Below are positions 1-6,724 of a DNA stretch of 12,749 bases, piece by piece. Within the stretch, counting starts at the first letter, position 1. Each line of letters begins with the position of its first letter. Position numbers and translations under genes: made by a program. The DNA comes from an uncultured Sphingomonadaceae bacterium (GTDB lineage: Bacteria; Pseudomonadota; Alphaproteobacteria; Sphingomonadales; Sphingomonadaceae). The stretch covers positions 1-12,749 of the forward strand of contig CAKZSF010000301.1 of the NCBI GenBank assembly GCA_937920575.1, read 5' to 3'. Below the pieces are notes generated by a model. The model had not been told where the DNA came from, searched no databases, and was given only the letters and a program-made list of their open reading frames with translations.

Positions 1-1
1 C

Positions 2-160
2 GAATGGCCCGAAGTCAGCTATTGCGCGGGCGTGTTTCGGATCGAAGCCATGGGTGTGCAATTGTTTGAACGGATCGAAGGCGACATGTTCACTGTGTTG
101 GGCATGCCTTTGCTGCAAGTGCTGGGCGCGCTGCGCCAACAGGGCGAGTTGGCGAAATGA
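2..160 (+). CDS. maf: Maf family nucleotide pyrophosphatase, C-terminal fragment (5' end outside window)
   Basis: This is the last 52 codons of a gene that begins before the window. The translated end contains a [19 protein letters not shown] segment followed by [15 protein letters not shown]. That matches the C-terminal region of Maf proteins, where an IEG-D segment is followed by a GLPL-like turn. Maf proteins are cytoplasmic house-cleaning pyrophosphatases that hydrolyse non-canonical or modified nucleoside triphosphates, and they have been linked to septum formation. The N-terminal SxxR phosphate-binding motif lies outside the window, so catalytic residues cannot be checked. The TGA stop overlaps the aroE start in an ATGA, so the two genes are probably translationally coupled. 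Maf next to aroE and coaE is an arrangement I recall from alphaproteobacteria. The family call is fairly secure; the subfamily is not. Confidence 0.85.
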   Translation, partial: EWPEVSYCAGVFRIEAMGVQLFERIEGDMFTVLGMPLLQVLGALRQQGELAK

Positions 161-1011
161 GCGCCTACGCTGAAGTGATCGGGGATCCGATTGCGCAATC
201 CAAATCGCCGCTGATTCATGGGTTTTGGCTAAACCAACTCGGGATCGAAGCGGATTACCGCGCGCATCATGTTACGCCTGACGGGTTGGCAGACTATATC
301 GCCGCGCGGCGCAAGGATTCCAACTGGCGCGGTTGCAACATCACCATGCCGCACAAACAAGCGATGATCCCCTTGCTTGATCGGCTGGATCCGCTGGCGC
401 AGAGCATTGGCGCGGTGAACACGGTGGTGCGCGAAGCGGACGGCACTCTGACAGGGCACAACACAGACGCCGGCGGATTTCTGGAGCCGCTCCAGAAGCA
501 TCTTACATCCAAACATCTGTTTCGCATGGCGCGCATTTTGGGCACAGGCGGTGCGGCTCGCGCGATTGTGGCTGCACTCGCGGACGAAGGGTTCACCCTT
601 GTGTTGGCCGGCCGCAATCCTGACAAGGCGCGCGCTTTGATCGACGAACTTGCGCCGGATGGCGAGCACCACACACCACCGCTTGATCATTTCGCCACCC
701 TGACCGATTTTGAGTTCGACAACCGCGAAGGGTGTTTCGATCTGGTGGTGAATGCTTCACCGCTGGGGATGCGCGGGCAACCCCCGCTGCTGTTCGATTG
801 GAGTCACGCGCCACCAAACGCCATCGCTTATGATATCATCACGGATCCGCTCGAGACCGATTTTCTCAAGAATGCGCAAGCAGCTGGACACGCGACCATC
901 GACGGAATGCACATGCTGATCGGGCAAGCCGCCCTCGCCTTCGCCAAATTCTTCGGCGAAACGCCTCCGCGTGACAAAGATGCGCATTTGCGCAAATTGC
1001 TGACATCATGA
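157..1011 (+). CDS. aroE: shikimate dehydrogenase (NADP+)
   Basis: This 284-residue cytoplasmic enzyme catalyses the NADPH-dependent reduction of 3-dehydroshikimate to shikimate in chorismate synthesis. The length is normal for AroE. The N-terminal substrate domain has SKSP (Ser15 and Ser17, shikimate contacts), NITMPHK with catalytic Lys67, IGAVNT with Asn88, and HNTDAGGF with catalytic Asp104. The Rossmann domain has the glycine loop GTGGAAR at 129-135 and GRNPDKA at 152-158, where the Arg should bind the NADP 2'-phosphate. NASPLGM and a C-terminal [14 protein letters not shown] motif complete the family pattern. The start ATG lies in the ATGA overlap with the maf stop, and AGGGCGAG upstream can act as a ribosome-binding site. 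The stop overlaps the coaE start in the same way. All key residues are present, so the gene looks active. Confidence 0.97.
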   Translation: MSAYAEVIGDPIAQSKSPLIHGFWLNQLGIEADYRAHHVTPDGLADYIAARRKDSNWRGCNITMPHKQAMIPLLDRLDPLAQSIGAVNTVVREADGTLTGHNTDAGGFLEPLQKHLTSKHLFRMARILGTGGAARAIVAALADEGFTLVLAGRNPDKARALIDELAPDGEHHTPPLDHFATLTDFEFDNREGCFDLVVNASPLGMRGQPPLLFDWSHAPPNAIAYDIITDPLETDFLKNAQAAGHATIDGMHMLIGQAALAFAKFFGETPPRDKDAHLRKLLTS

Positions 1012-1619
1012 GCGACGACATCAAACCAACAATCCTTGGCCTCACCGGCTCGATCGGCATGGGCAAATCCACTGTCGCCGCCATGTTTGAAGAGCTGGGT
1101 GTACCGGTGTTTGACGCCGATGCGACCGTCCATGATTTGCAGGGGCCCGGCGGTGAATTGCTCCCTGCGATTGAGGAGGCGTTTCCCGGAACCACAGGCC
1201 CGGCAGGGGTGTTGCGGGCCGAGCTTGGACAGCAGGTGTTTGGCGATGACGCAGCGCTCAAACGGCTGGAGGCGATCGTGCATCCCGCCGTTGGCCTTCG
1301 CCGCATGCAATTCCTTGAGGCGAACGCCCAGGCGCCACTGATCATGTTCGATATTCCGCTACTGTTTGAAAAGGGCGGCGCGGACAATGTTGATGTGGTG
1401 ATTGTCGTCTCCGCCCCCGCCGAAGCACAGCGCGAACGCGTCTTGGCCCGCGAAGGCATGTCGGTTGAGAAATTCGAACAGATCCTCGCTCGCCAAGTGC
1501 CCGATGCGGAAAAGCGCGCGCGCGCCGATTATGTGATCGACACTGGCGTGCCGCTGGAGGAGACGCACGCGCAAGTTGGCGCATTAGTCGAGCAGTTGCG
1601 CGCCCAAAAAAACTCTTAA
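1008..1619 (+). CDS. coaE: dephospho-CoA kinase
   Basis: This 203-residue protein carries out the last step of coenzyme A synthesis, ATP-dependent phosphorylation of the 3'-hydroxyl of dephospho-CoA. The P-loop is GSIGMGKST at residues 14-22. It is followed by VFDADATVHDL (34-44), the substrate-binding acidic stretch of the family, then IVHP (90-93) and FDIPLLFE (114-121). The lid region around residues 140-165 is rich in Arg and Gln (QRERVLAREG, ILARQ), as expected for a P-loop kinase lid. The length fits the family. The start ATG overlaps the aroE stop in ATGA, so translation is probably coupled. I see no strong terminator between coaE and dnaQ (60 bases), so cotranscription is plausible. 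Confidence 0.96.
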   Translation: MSDDIKPTILGLTGSIGMGKSTVAAMFEELGVPVFDADATVHDLQGPGGELLPAIEEAFPGTTGPAGVLRAELGQQVFGDDAALKRLEAIVHPAVGLRRMQFLEANAQAPLIMFDIPLLFEKGGADNVDVVIVVSAPAEAQRERVLAREGMSVEKFEQILARQVPDAEKRARADYVIDTGVPLEETHAQVGALVEQLRAQKNS

Positions 1620-1679
1620 GCGAAATTTTGCCGATTCCCTCTCTTGCCAAGTCGCCAAGTCAGGCAGATAGTCATTCCA

Positions 1680-2372
1680 ATGCGTGAGATAATCTTCGAC
1701 ACCGAAACCACCGGGCTTGATCCCAAGAGCGGCGACAAGATGGTGGAGATCGGATGTCTCGAAATGGTCAACCGGGTTCCGACCGGCGAGACATTCCATT
1801 GCTACTTCAATCCACAACGCGATATGCCGGCCGAGGCCGAGGCGGTGCATGGCCTGTCCAGCACATTTCTATCCGACAAGCCGTTGTTTGCCGACGAAGC
1901 AGACGCGCTGCTCGAATTTCTGGGTGATGCGCCGCTGGTGGCGCACAACGCTGGTTTCGATTTCGGGTTCTTGAACACCGAGTTGGAATATTGCGGGCGC
2001 GATCCCGTTTCGCTGGACCGGATGGTCGACACGATTCAAATCGCGCGCAAACGCCATCCCGGCGCAAAGCTCTCGCTCGATGCCTTGTGTTCGCGATACG
2101 GAATTGATCGCAGCCACCGGACAAAACACGGCGCGCTGCTTGATGCCGAACTGCTTGCGCAGGTCTATGTAGAGCTGACGGGCGGAAGGCAGATCGGGTT
2201 AGAGCTGGCCAGCGACGCCACAGCAGCGCAGGACTCAACCGAAACACCGCGTGTTGTGCGCAAGGCGACCGGGCCGCGGCGCGAGCCTCGCCCGCATACC
2301 GCAAGCGAGGCCGAGCTCGCGCGACACAAGACCTTTGTTGAAGGGCTCAAAGAGCCGCTTTGGAACAGATGA
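1680..2372 (+). CDS. dnaQ: DNA polymerase III epsilon subunit, 3'-5' proofreading exonuclease
   Basis: This 230-residue DEDDh exonuclease proofreads for the replicative polymerase. Exo I is FDTETTGLD with metal ligands Asp7 and Glu9. Exo II is VAHNAGFDFGFL with Asp94. Exo III is HGALLDAELLA with His150 and Asp155. QIGLEL at 171-176, directly after the nuclease domain, sits where epsilon carries its weak beta-clamp motif and may serve that role (inference). A charged, poorly structured linker (about 178-208) leads to a C-terminal segment ending in EPLWNR, which by analogy with other epsilon subunits contacts the alpha subunit. The start was set at the ATG giving MREIIFDTETTG, because family members begin within a few residues of Exo I. 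A TTG 36 bases upstream is in frame but adds residues unlike the family. The upstream ribosome-binding site is weak. Confidence 0.95.
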   Translation: MREIIFDTETTGLDPKSGDKMVEIGCLEMVNRVPTGETFHCYFNPQRDMPAEAEAVHGLSSTFLSDKPLFADEADALLEFLGDAPLVAHNAGFDFGFLNTELEYCGRDPVSLDRMVDTIQIARKRHPGAKLSLDALCSRYGIDRSHRTKHGALLDAELLAQVYVELTGGRQIGLELASDATAAQDSTETPRVVRKATGPRREPRPHTASEAELARHKTFVEGLKEPLWNR

Positions 2373-2401
2373 AACCGGCCCGGATCACCCGTGCCTTAAC
2401 C

Positions 2402-2407
2402 AGGAGA
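2402..2407 (+). promoter_or_regulatory. ribosome-binding site of hpf
   Basis: AGGAGA lies 7 bases before the hpf ATG at 2415. It is one of the best Shine-Dalgarno matches in the window and fixes the hpf start. It suggests strong independent translation rather than coupling to dnaQ. Confidence 0.75.
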
Positions 2408-2414
2408 ACCGCCC

Positions 2415-2993
2415 ATGGACATTCGCGTATCAGGCCATCAGGTGGAAACCGGCGCTGCATTGCAACAGCACGCGTCCGACCGCTTGAATGATATTGTCGA
2501 GAAGTATTTCAGCCGCGCTTTGTCTGCTGCGGTCACAATGGGCAAAGCACCTGCGGGCGCTTTTAGCAGCGATATCGTGCTTCACGTCACACACGGCCTG
2601 ATTCTGAAGAGTCACGGCCAAGCGCATGATGCGCATCAAGCGTTGGATAAGGCGGCCGAGAAGATCGAAACCCAGCTGCGCCGTTACAAACGCCGCTTGA
2701 AGGATCGCCACGAACAAGCCCAGCATGCGCAAAAGGAAGAAGAAGCGGCCTACACCGTGTTCGCCGCGCCTGCTCCGACAGAAGAGTTGATTGAAGAAGT
2801 GCCAGAAGAGGCTGCTCCACCAATCATTGCCGAAACGCGTGTGGACATTCCCGAGGCAAGTGTTTCGGACGCGGTTATGCTGATGGATTTGCGGCACACG
2901 AATGCATTGATGTTCAAAAACGCTGGAACTGGCCGCCATAATATGGTTTATCGCCGCGCAGACGGCTCGATCGGCTGGGTTGAACCGTCGTAA
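2415..2993 (+). CDS. hpf: ribosome hibernation promoting factor, long form (S30AE/RaiA family)
   Basis: This 192-residue protein binds the decoding centre of the 30S subunit in nutrient-poor or stationary conditions and, in its long form, drives 100S ribosome dimerisation. Residues 1 to about 100 form the S30AE domain (start MDIRVSGHQVETGAALQQH, basic end RRYKRRLKDRHEQ at 89-101). Residues 102-140 are a linker rich in Glu, Ala and Pro. Residues about 141-190 are the C-terminal dimerisation domain, with AVMLMDLRHTNALMFKNA and the end YRRADGSIGWVEP. A long-form HPF beside ptsN is the usual alphaproteobacterial partner order, though rpoN, often next to them, is not in this window. Two weak hairpins follow the stop. 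Confidence 0.95.
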   Translation: MDIRVSGHQVETGAALQQHASDRLNDIVEKYFSRALSAAVTMGKAPAGAFSSDIVLHVTHGLILKSHGQAHDAHQALDKAAEKIETQLRRYKRRLKDRHEQAQHAQKEEEAAYTVFAAPAPTEELIEEVPEEAAPPIIAETRVDIPEASVSDAVMLMDLRHTNALMFKNAGTGRHNMVYRRADGSIGWVEPS

Positions 2994-2998
2994 ACAGC

Positions 2999-3021
2999 AC
3001 CCTTCCCCAAAAGGGTTAGTT
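2999..3021 (+). terminator. weak hairpin after hpf
   Basis: A 6-bp perfect stem (ACCCTT at 2999-3004 with AAGGGT at 3011-3016) has a CCCCAA loop and is followed by TAGTTTT. The stem is short, so it may only attenuate transcription between hpf and ptsN. Confidence 0.35.
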
Positions 3022-3049
3022 TTAAAATCAGGGACTTAGGTAGGAAGTC

Positions 3050-3073
3050 AAAGGCGCTTTCGGGCGGCTTTTG
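3050..3073 (+). terminator. second hairpin between hpf and ptsN
   Basis: AAAGGCGC at 3050-3057 can pair with GCGGCTTT at 3064-3071 with one internal mismatch, across a TTTCGG loop. It ends in a short T tract (3069-3072). It could be an intrinsic terminator of hpf or part of the ptsN leader. It ends about 30 bases before the ptsN start. Confidence 0.35.
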
Positions 3074-3104
3074 TGGTTGCCCTCGTCATTTGTGTTTGAG
3101 AATT

Positions 3105-3563
3105 ATGAGCTTGTATCTGTTGAATCCCGATGCCGTGATCATGGTTGAGGTCGAAGGAAAAGACGAAATCCTTCGTGGCCTCGCGGATCTTTTTGCTGGC
3201 AGTTATGGTCTTGATCAGGACACCGTGCTTGAATCGCTGGAAGAGCGTGAGCGGCTCGGCAGCACCGGCTTTGGTCGTGGTGTGGCGATGCCTCATGCAC
3301 GGATCGATGGGATCAAGCGTCCGCTTGCGGCAATGATGCGTCTGGCTGAGCCGGTGGAATTCTCTGCAGCGGATGGCCTGCCAGTGGAACTGGTGTTCGG
3401 ATTGTTGTCTCCTGCACAGGCCGGAGCCAGCCATTTGCAAGCACTGGCAGCGATTTCCCGCTTAGTTCGCGATGATTCGACGCAAGACGCCTTGCTCGCT
3501 GCGCCCGATGCAGAGGCGTTGTTTGGCCTGCTCACCAATATGACGGATCGGGACGCTGCCTGA
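3105..3563 (+). CDS. ptsN: nitrogen-PTS phosphotransfer protein EIIA-Ntr
   Basis: This 152-residue cytoplasmic protein is the terminal phosphoacceptor of the nitrogen phosphotransferase chain (EI-Ntr, NPr, EIIA-Ntr). That chain regulates rather than transports: it links nitrogen and carbon status to potassium uptake, stress responses and, in alphaproteobacteria, (p)ppGpp control. The phosphorylated His64 lies in GRGVAMPHARIDG (58-70), the signature of the PTS EIIA type-2 domain. Conserved GSTGFGRG precedes it and VELVFGLLSPAQAGASHLQAL follows. The ATG giving MSLYLLNPDAV was chosen; an in-frame TTG 15 bases upstream is possible but weaker. The position downstream of hpf is the conserved context. 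The stop codon lies within the putative 5' end of the next gene, which is in the +1 frame relative to ptsN. Confidence 0.95.
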   Translation: MSLYLLNPDAVIMVEVEGKDEILRGLADLFAGSYGLDQDTVLESLEERERLGSTGFGRGVAMPHARIDGIKRPLAAMMRLAEPVEFSAADGLPVELVFGLLSPAQAGASHLQALAAISRLVRDDSTQDALLAAPDAEALFGLLTNMTDRDAA

Positions 3564-4029
3564 GTCTGGCCAATCCGGAGCAACGCTCCATTGGCGGGCG
3601 CTGGAGCGGCTCTATGTTTCCGCTCCGATCAATCAGAAATTCGCCTCCAGCCTGACGATTTCAGGTGAAGGTACCGCGCAGATACGCTTCACCATAGATG
3701 AGGCGGTCTATCACGCTGCCGGCGCTGCGCATGGCACAATCTATTTCAAGATGCTTGATGATGCAGCCTTCTATGCGGCCAACACGTTGGTGAGCGACCG
3801 ATTTTTGCTCACCACCAGTTTCAACCTCCATTTTTCAAAGCCGGTCAAGGGCGGCGAAGTGGTGGCCGAAGGCAAGTGGGTGAGTGGTCGCCGCCGTGTG
3901 CTGGTCGCTGAGTCTCGCTTGGTCGATGCCGAAGGTGAAGAGATTGGACGAGGGACGGGCACTTTCATGCGCAGCCGAATCCCTCTTTCGACCTTACCTG
4001 GTTATTCCGACCCGATTGAAGGATCCTGA
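3556..4029 (+). CDS. PaaI-like hotdog-fold acyl-CoA thioesterase; non-canonical start
   Basis: The reading frame encodes a single-domain hotdog protein of about 157 residues. Counting from the CTG at 3556, the hotdog helix is HAAGAAHGTIYFKMLDDAAF (53-72), resembling the HGG-to-D helix of PaaI-type thioesterases. A strand region LLTTSFNLHFSKPVKGGEV and the end GRGTGTFMRS follow. Such enzymes hydrolyse acyl-CoA thioesters in the cytosol; the substrate here is unknown. The frame is open from the TGA at 3541 to the stop, but its first ATG, GTG or TTG is the ATG at 3751, in the middle of the hotdog helix. That start would remove the first strand and part of the helix. Family-like sequence (HWRALERLYVSAPIN) begins before 3601, so a CTG at 3556 (or 3601), another rare start, or a frameshift from ptsN is needed. 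The start is uncertain; the domain call is solid. Confidence 0.8.
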   Translation: MPESGQSGATLHWRALERLYVSAPINQKFASSLTISGEGTAQIRFTIDEAVYHAAGAAHGTIYFKMLDDAAFYAANTLVSDRFLLTTSFNLHFSKPVKGGEVVAEGKWVSGRRRVLVAESRLVDAEGEEIGRGTGTFMRSRIPLSTLPGYSDPIEGS

Positions 4030-4035
4030 TTCGCG

Positions 4036-4377
4036 ATGGATGATCGGATCCCTGCGCATTTGGAGATTTCCGGTTGGATTCGCGCAGTTCAGGGCGAAGG
4101 CGGATTTGCAGCAGTGCTCGCAAAGGGTGAACGCGATGCGGGCACGATCCTTGTCATTTGTTGCGAGAATGGCGCCAATACCAAACTTTATGAACGCATG
4201 CCGCAAATGGACGGCTCGCGCGCATTCGTGCTCACCAAAGAGCAAAACATTGAAAAACCGCATGAATTTACGGAATATTGGCAGCGCAGGTCATCTCAGG
4301 ACGGCGATTTGTGGGTTGTAGAGCTGGATATCGCAGATGCTGAACGGTTCATCGCTGCAGCGCAGCATGATGATTGA
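4036..4377 (+). CDS. DUF1491 family protein
   Basis: This 113-residue protein has no signal peptide or membrane segment and is probably cytosolic. It matches my recollection of DUF1491, a small alphaproteobacterial family of unknown function. It starts with an ISGWIRAVQGEGGFAAVL segment (11-28), then KGERDAGTILV with an Asp-Ala-Gly turn, a central LYERM stretch, and a C-terminal DGDLWVVELD motif (89-98) in which the Asp-Leu-Trp is typical. It begins 6 bases after the stop of the hotdog thioesterase, with GAAGGA upstream as a ribosome-binding site, so the two are very probably cotranscribed. Nothing in the sequence assigns a reaction. Confidence 0.85.
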   Translation: MDDRIPAHLEISGWIRAVQGEGGFAAVLAKGERDAGTILVICCENGANTKLYERMPQMDGSRAFVLTKEQNIEKPHEFTEYWQRRSSQDGDLWVVELDIADAERFIAAAQHDD

Positions 4378-4401
4378 CTGGTAACCAATTGTATCTATCT
4401 G
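4374..4401 (+). promoter_or_regulatory. candidate sigma-70-type promoter for the cell-wall hydrolase
   Basis: TTGACT (4374-4379, 5 of 6 matches to TTGACA) is followed after 16 bases by TATCTG (4396-4401, 4 of 6 matches to TATAAT). It overlaps the DUF1491 stop and would give a 5' leader of roughly 165 bases ahead of the ATG at 4573. The assignment is from sequence match only. Confidence 0.3.
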
Positions 4402-4572
4402 CAGCCTCAACTTTACGAAAGCGTAAGCAGTCAAGCGGGGCAATTCGGCAGCGCAGACGAGCACGCAGACGGAGAAAAGCCGGCGAGCAATCATAAGAAC
4501 ACAACCATCTGAAGCCAATTCAGTGGTGTGCTCGCGTCTGAGACTTTTCACCGCCCAAAACGTAATCCAAAA

Positions 4573-5295
4573 ATGAGAATTTCAACCCGCAAGGCGGGCT
4601 ACTTTAGTGTTGCAGCGATGACTTTTGCGCTGCTGGCAGGATCTGAAAGCACCGGTGCCTTGGCGCAGGAAGCAGAACTGCAGATCAAAACGATGACAGT
4701 GGAAGTGTCTGACTTGCCGGCAATGCCAGCAGCGGAAACCACTGGCGTCCAATTCATTACCGAGCCGGTTGTCCAACCAGCTTCTGAAGAAGCGATTGCG
4801 GCAGACAAGGCCGCCAATGAAGCAGCCAAAGCGGCCGCTGAAGCGGAAGCAGAGCTCGCGATTGCTCGCCCGAATGCGGGTTCGCTGCGCGCCATGGTCG
4901 GCAAGATGCCCGCCGGCGCATCGCTGAACACGCAAATGCGGTGTCTCGCGAGTGCAGTCTATTTCGAATCGCGCGGTGAACCGCTCGCTGGCCAACTGGC
5001 CGTTGCGAAAGTGATTATGAATCGCGCCGAATCACGCCAATTCCCGAACAGCTATTGTTCTGTTGTGAAACAGCGTTCGCAATTCTCCTTCGTTCGTGGT
5101 GGTCGTATCCCCACGCCGAACAAGAACAGCAATGCCTGGAAACGCGCCAAAGCAATCGCAATGATTGCCGATCAGGATCTTTGGCAAAGTGCTGCGAGAG
5201 ATTCGCTGTACTTCCACGCGAATTATGTGCGCCCATCATGGGCTCGTGCCAAATCACGTCGCACGCAGATCAACACGCACATCTTCTATCGCTGA
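4573..5295 (+). CDS. exported SleB-like cell-wall hydrolase (Hydrolase_2)
   Basis: This is a 240-residue exported protein. Residues 1-31 form a signal peptide: charged MRISTRK, a hydrophobic core about 9-22, and an ALA-Q cleavage site after residue 31. Residues about 72-98 are an Ala/Glu/Lys-rich, probably helical, linker. Residues about 120-240 form the SleB/CwlJ-type domain (QMRCLASAVYFESRGEPLAG, KVIMNRAESRQFP, CSVV, QFSFVRGGR, and a Tyr/His-rich end). Glu132 in YFESRGEP is the expected catalytic acid. SleB-type enzymes act as lytic transglycosylases or glycosidases on peptidoglycan; in Gram-negatives a role in wall remodelling is inferred. The start is the ATG directly before RISTRKAG; an in-frame GTG at 4528 would put 15 extra residues before the signal peptide. 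A strong terminator follows. Confidence 0.9.
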   Translation: MRISTRKAGYFSVAAMTFALLAGSESTGALAQEAELQIKTMTVEVSDLPAMPAAETTGVQFITEPVVQPASEEAIAADKAANEAAKAAAEAEAELAIARPNAGSLRAMVGKMPAGASLNTQMRCLASAVYFESRGEPLAGQLAVAKVIMNRAESRQFPNSYCSVVKQRSQFSFVRGGRIPTPNKNSNAWKRAKAIAMIADQDLWQSAARDSLYFHANYVRPSWARAKSRRTQINTHIFYR

Positions 5296-5322
5296 TTTAA
5301 GTACCCGAAAGGGTCGCAGTGG

Positions 5323-5362
5323 AAGGCTCGTTCCCAACTATGGGGGCGAGCCTTCTTGTTTG
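5323..5362 (+). terminator. rho-independent terminator after the cell-wall hydrolase
   Basis: A perfect 8-bp stem (AAGGCTCG at 5323-5330 with CGAGCCTT at 5347-5354) can extend inward through CCC/GGG pairs and is followed by CTTGTTT. A smaller ACCC-GAAA-GGGT hairpin sits just upstream at 5303-5314. The T-rich side is on the + strand, so it mainly serves the hydrolase, although xth converges on it from the other side. Confidence 0.75.
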
Positions 5363-5378
5363 GTGATCCGCGCCAAAT

Positions 5379-6164
5379 CTAATCGCGCAATTCGACCCAA
5401 ACAGGCGCGTGATCGCTCGCCTTTTCGCGGCCCCGATGGTCCTTGTCGACACCGGCTGCAACCAACCGGTCCGCGCATTCGGGTGACAGCAGGATGTGAT
5501 CAATGCGAAAACCGTGGTCGCGTTGCCATGCGCCTGCTTGGTAATCCCAGTAAGTCCATACGCCCCCGCGCGGATTGAGTGTGCGGAGCGCGTCCGTCCA
5601 ACCATCATCGAGCAAACGGAAATAGGCGTCACGCGATTCCGGTTGCATCAGCGCGTCGTTCTGCATCGCCTTCACCGCCCACACATCATTATCGTGCGGA
5701 ATGACGTTAAAATCGCCGAGAACGACTGTCGGAATTTCCTGCGCCCACAATTCTTGCAGTCGTTCGCGCAGCAATTTCATCCAGGCGATCTTGTAGTCGA
5801 ATTTCGGCCCGGGATGGGGGTTGCCATTGGGCAGATAGAGATTGCAGACGCGCACCCCATTAACGTCGGCTTCCAGATAGCGGGCTTGCTCGCCTTCGCC
5901 CTCTTTCGGGCCATTGATGCCAAGACCACGCTTGGCCTCGACCGGAGCTGTACCGTCCGCAAGGATCGCTACGCCGTTAAAGCTCTTCTGGCCGTGCCAA
6001 ATCGCTTGATAACCCAGCTCCTCAAACTCGCTGACCGGGAAATTTTCGTCCTGGCTTTTGACCTCTTGCAGGCAAGCGACCGTGGGGCGCGTCTCGGCAA
6101 GCCATTCCTTAAGCCGCGGCAGCCGCGCCTTGATTCCGTTGATGTTGAAGCTGGCAATTTTCAT
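5379..6164 (-). CDS. xth: exodeoxyribonuclease III / AP endonuclease
   Basis: This 261-residue member of the endonuclease/exonuclease/phosphatase superfamily incises DNA 5' to abasic sites and has 3'-5' exonuclease and 3'-repair activities in base-excision repair. Catalytic residues fall almost exactly at the Escherichia coli XthA positions: Asn7 in SFNINGIKAR, Glu34 in LQEVK, Tyr110 in CNLYLPNG, Asp151 and Asn153 in LGDFNV, Asp222 in RIDHILLS, and the final Asp251-His252 in SDHAPVW. The length is normal. It is the last gene of a - strand run after the CBS protein and erpA, separated from erpA by 173 bases of hairpin-rich sequence. It may therefore have its own promoter or be subject to attenuation. 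The longer antisense frame over it is a shadow. Confidence 0.96.
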   Translation of the reverse strand: MKIASFNINGIKARLPRLKEWLAETRPTVACLQEVKSQDENFPVSEFEELGYQAIWHGQKSFNGVAILADGTAPVEAKRGLGINGPKEGEGEQARYLEADVNGVRVCNLYLPNGNPHPGPKFDYKIAWMKLLRERLQELWAQEIPTVVLGDFNVIPHDNDVWAVKAMQNDALMQPESRDAYFRLLDDGWTDALRTLNPRGGVWTYWDYQAGAWQRDHGFRIDHILLSPECADRLVAAGVDKDHRGREKASDHAPVWVELRD

Positions 6165-6247
6165 GCTTCAAGCCTAGCGGCTCGGCCCATGCTTGTCGAA
6201 GGGTGGGGTCTGATGAGGCACAGCTTTGATTTCTTGCGCTCACGGCA

Positions 6248-6322
6248 ATTGGCATTCGCCAATGCCTCCGCGAGGGCGGCCTACCCGCCGGCGCGCGGTC
6301 GCGCTTGCGGTCTTACAGACCG
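6248..6322. repeat. cluster of five consecutive short inverted repeats between erpA and xth
   Basis: Five perfect short hairpins stand side by side: ATTGGC/GCCAAT (6248-6263), CCTC/GAGG (6265-6275), GGCGG/CCGCC (6275-6289), GCGCG/CGCGC (6291-6304) and CGGTCT/AGACCG (6308-6322). Loops are 3-5 bases. The rest of the 6165-6337 gap holds no recognisable gene. The array could be a folded 3' region of erpA mRNA, a leader of xth, or a remnant of an intergenic repeat element. Confidence 0.5.
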
Positions 6323-6337
6323 AAAATCACCGAGAAT

Positions 6338-6667
6338 TCAGATCCCGAAGCTGGATCCGCAGCCGCAACCGGCGGCCGCCATCGGGTTGGTCACTTGAAA
6401 CGCCGCGCCGCCGAGCGATTCGACGAAATCCACTGTGCTGCCCGCGACGAGATCAAGGCTGACCGGATCGACCACCAGCTTAACCCCATCGGTTTCGCTT
6501 ACCGAATCGTCGCCATCCGGCGCTTCGGCCAGATCGAATTTGTATTGGAAGCCGGAACATCCGCCACCCTCCACAGACAGGCGCAGCATGGCTGGCTTGC
6601 CTTGCTTCTCGGCAATCCACGCAACGCGTTTGGCCGCCGCTGGGGTGAGTGTAAGCGTTGTTTCCAT
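6338..6667 (-). CDS. erpA: A-type iron-sulfur cluster carrier (ErpA/IscA family)
   Basis: This 109-residue cytosolic protein receives Fe-S clusters from a scaffold and hands them to apo-enzymes. The HesB/IscA fold is clear: LTLTPAAAKRV at the start, LRLSVEGGGCSGFQY with ligand Cys37, a central SLDLVAGSTVDFVESL, and the C-terminal ligand pair Cys101 and Cys103 in AAGCGCGSSF. The GGGCSGFQY spacing and the adjacent xth gene, a pairing I recall from Sphingomonadales, favour ErpA, but IscA or SufA cannot be excluded from sequence alone. It starts 57 bases downstream of the CBS-protein stop on the same strand, and its ribosome-binding site is modest (AGAG close to the ATG). No suf or isc genes are nearby. 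Confidence 0.92.
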   Translation of the reverse strand: METTLTLTPAAAKRVAWIAEKQGKPAMLRLSVEGGGCSGFQYKFDLAEAPDGDDSVSETDGVKLVVDPVSLDLVAGSTVDFVESLGGAAFQVTNPMAAAGCGCGSSFGI

Positions 6668-6724
6668 GTCTCTTATGTAAGGCGCGCCTCTCGCTCACTC
6701 AAGATGCGAAATGCGCGGCACCCT

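Noticed and set aside
1644..1679. In-frame extension of dnaQ to a TTG at 1644
   Set aside because: The extra 12 residues are unlike epsilon subunits, which start within a few residues of the Exo I motif, and the ATG at 1680 fits exactly.
3000..3104. Sigma-54 promoter in front of ptsN
   Set aside because: No GG-N10-GC element with the TGGCAC/TTGC consensus was found in the gap.
5496..6398. A 300-codon + strand open frame opposite xth and its upstream gap
   Set aside because: It mirrors a well-supported xth gene, shows no recognisable domain, and is typical of the antisense frames that arise in G+C-rich coding sequence.
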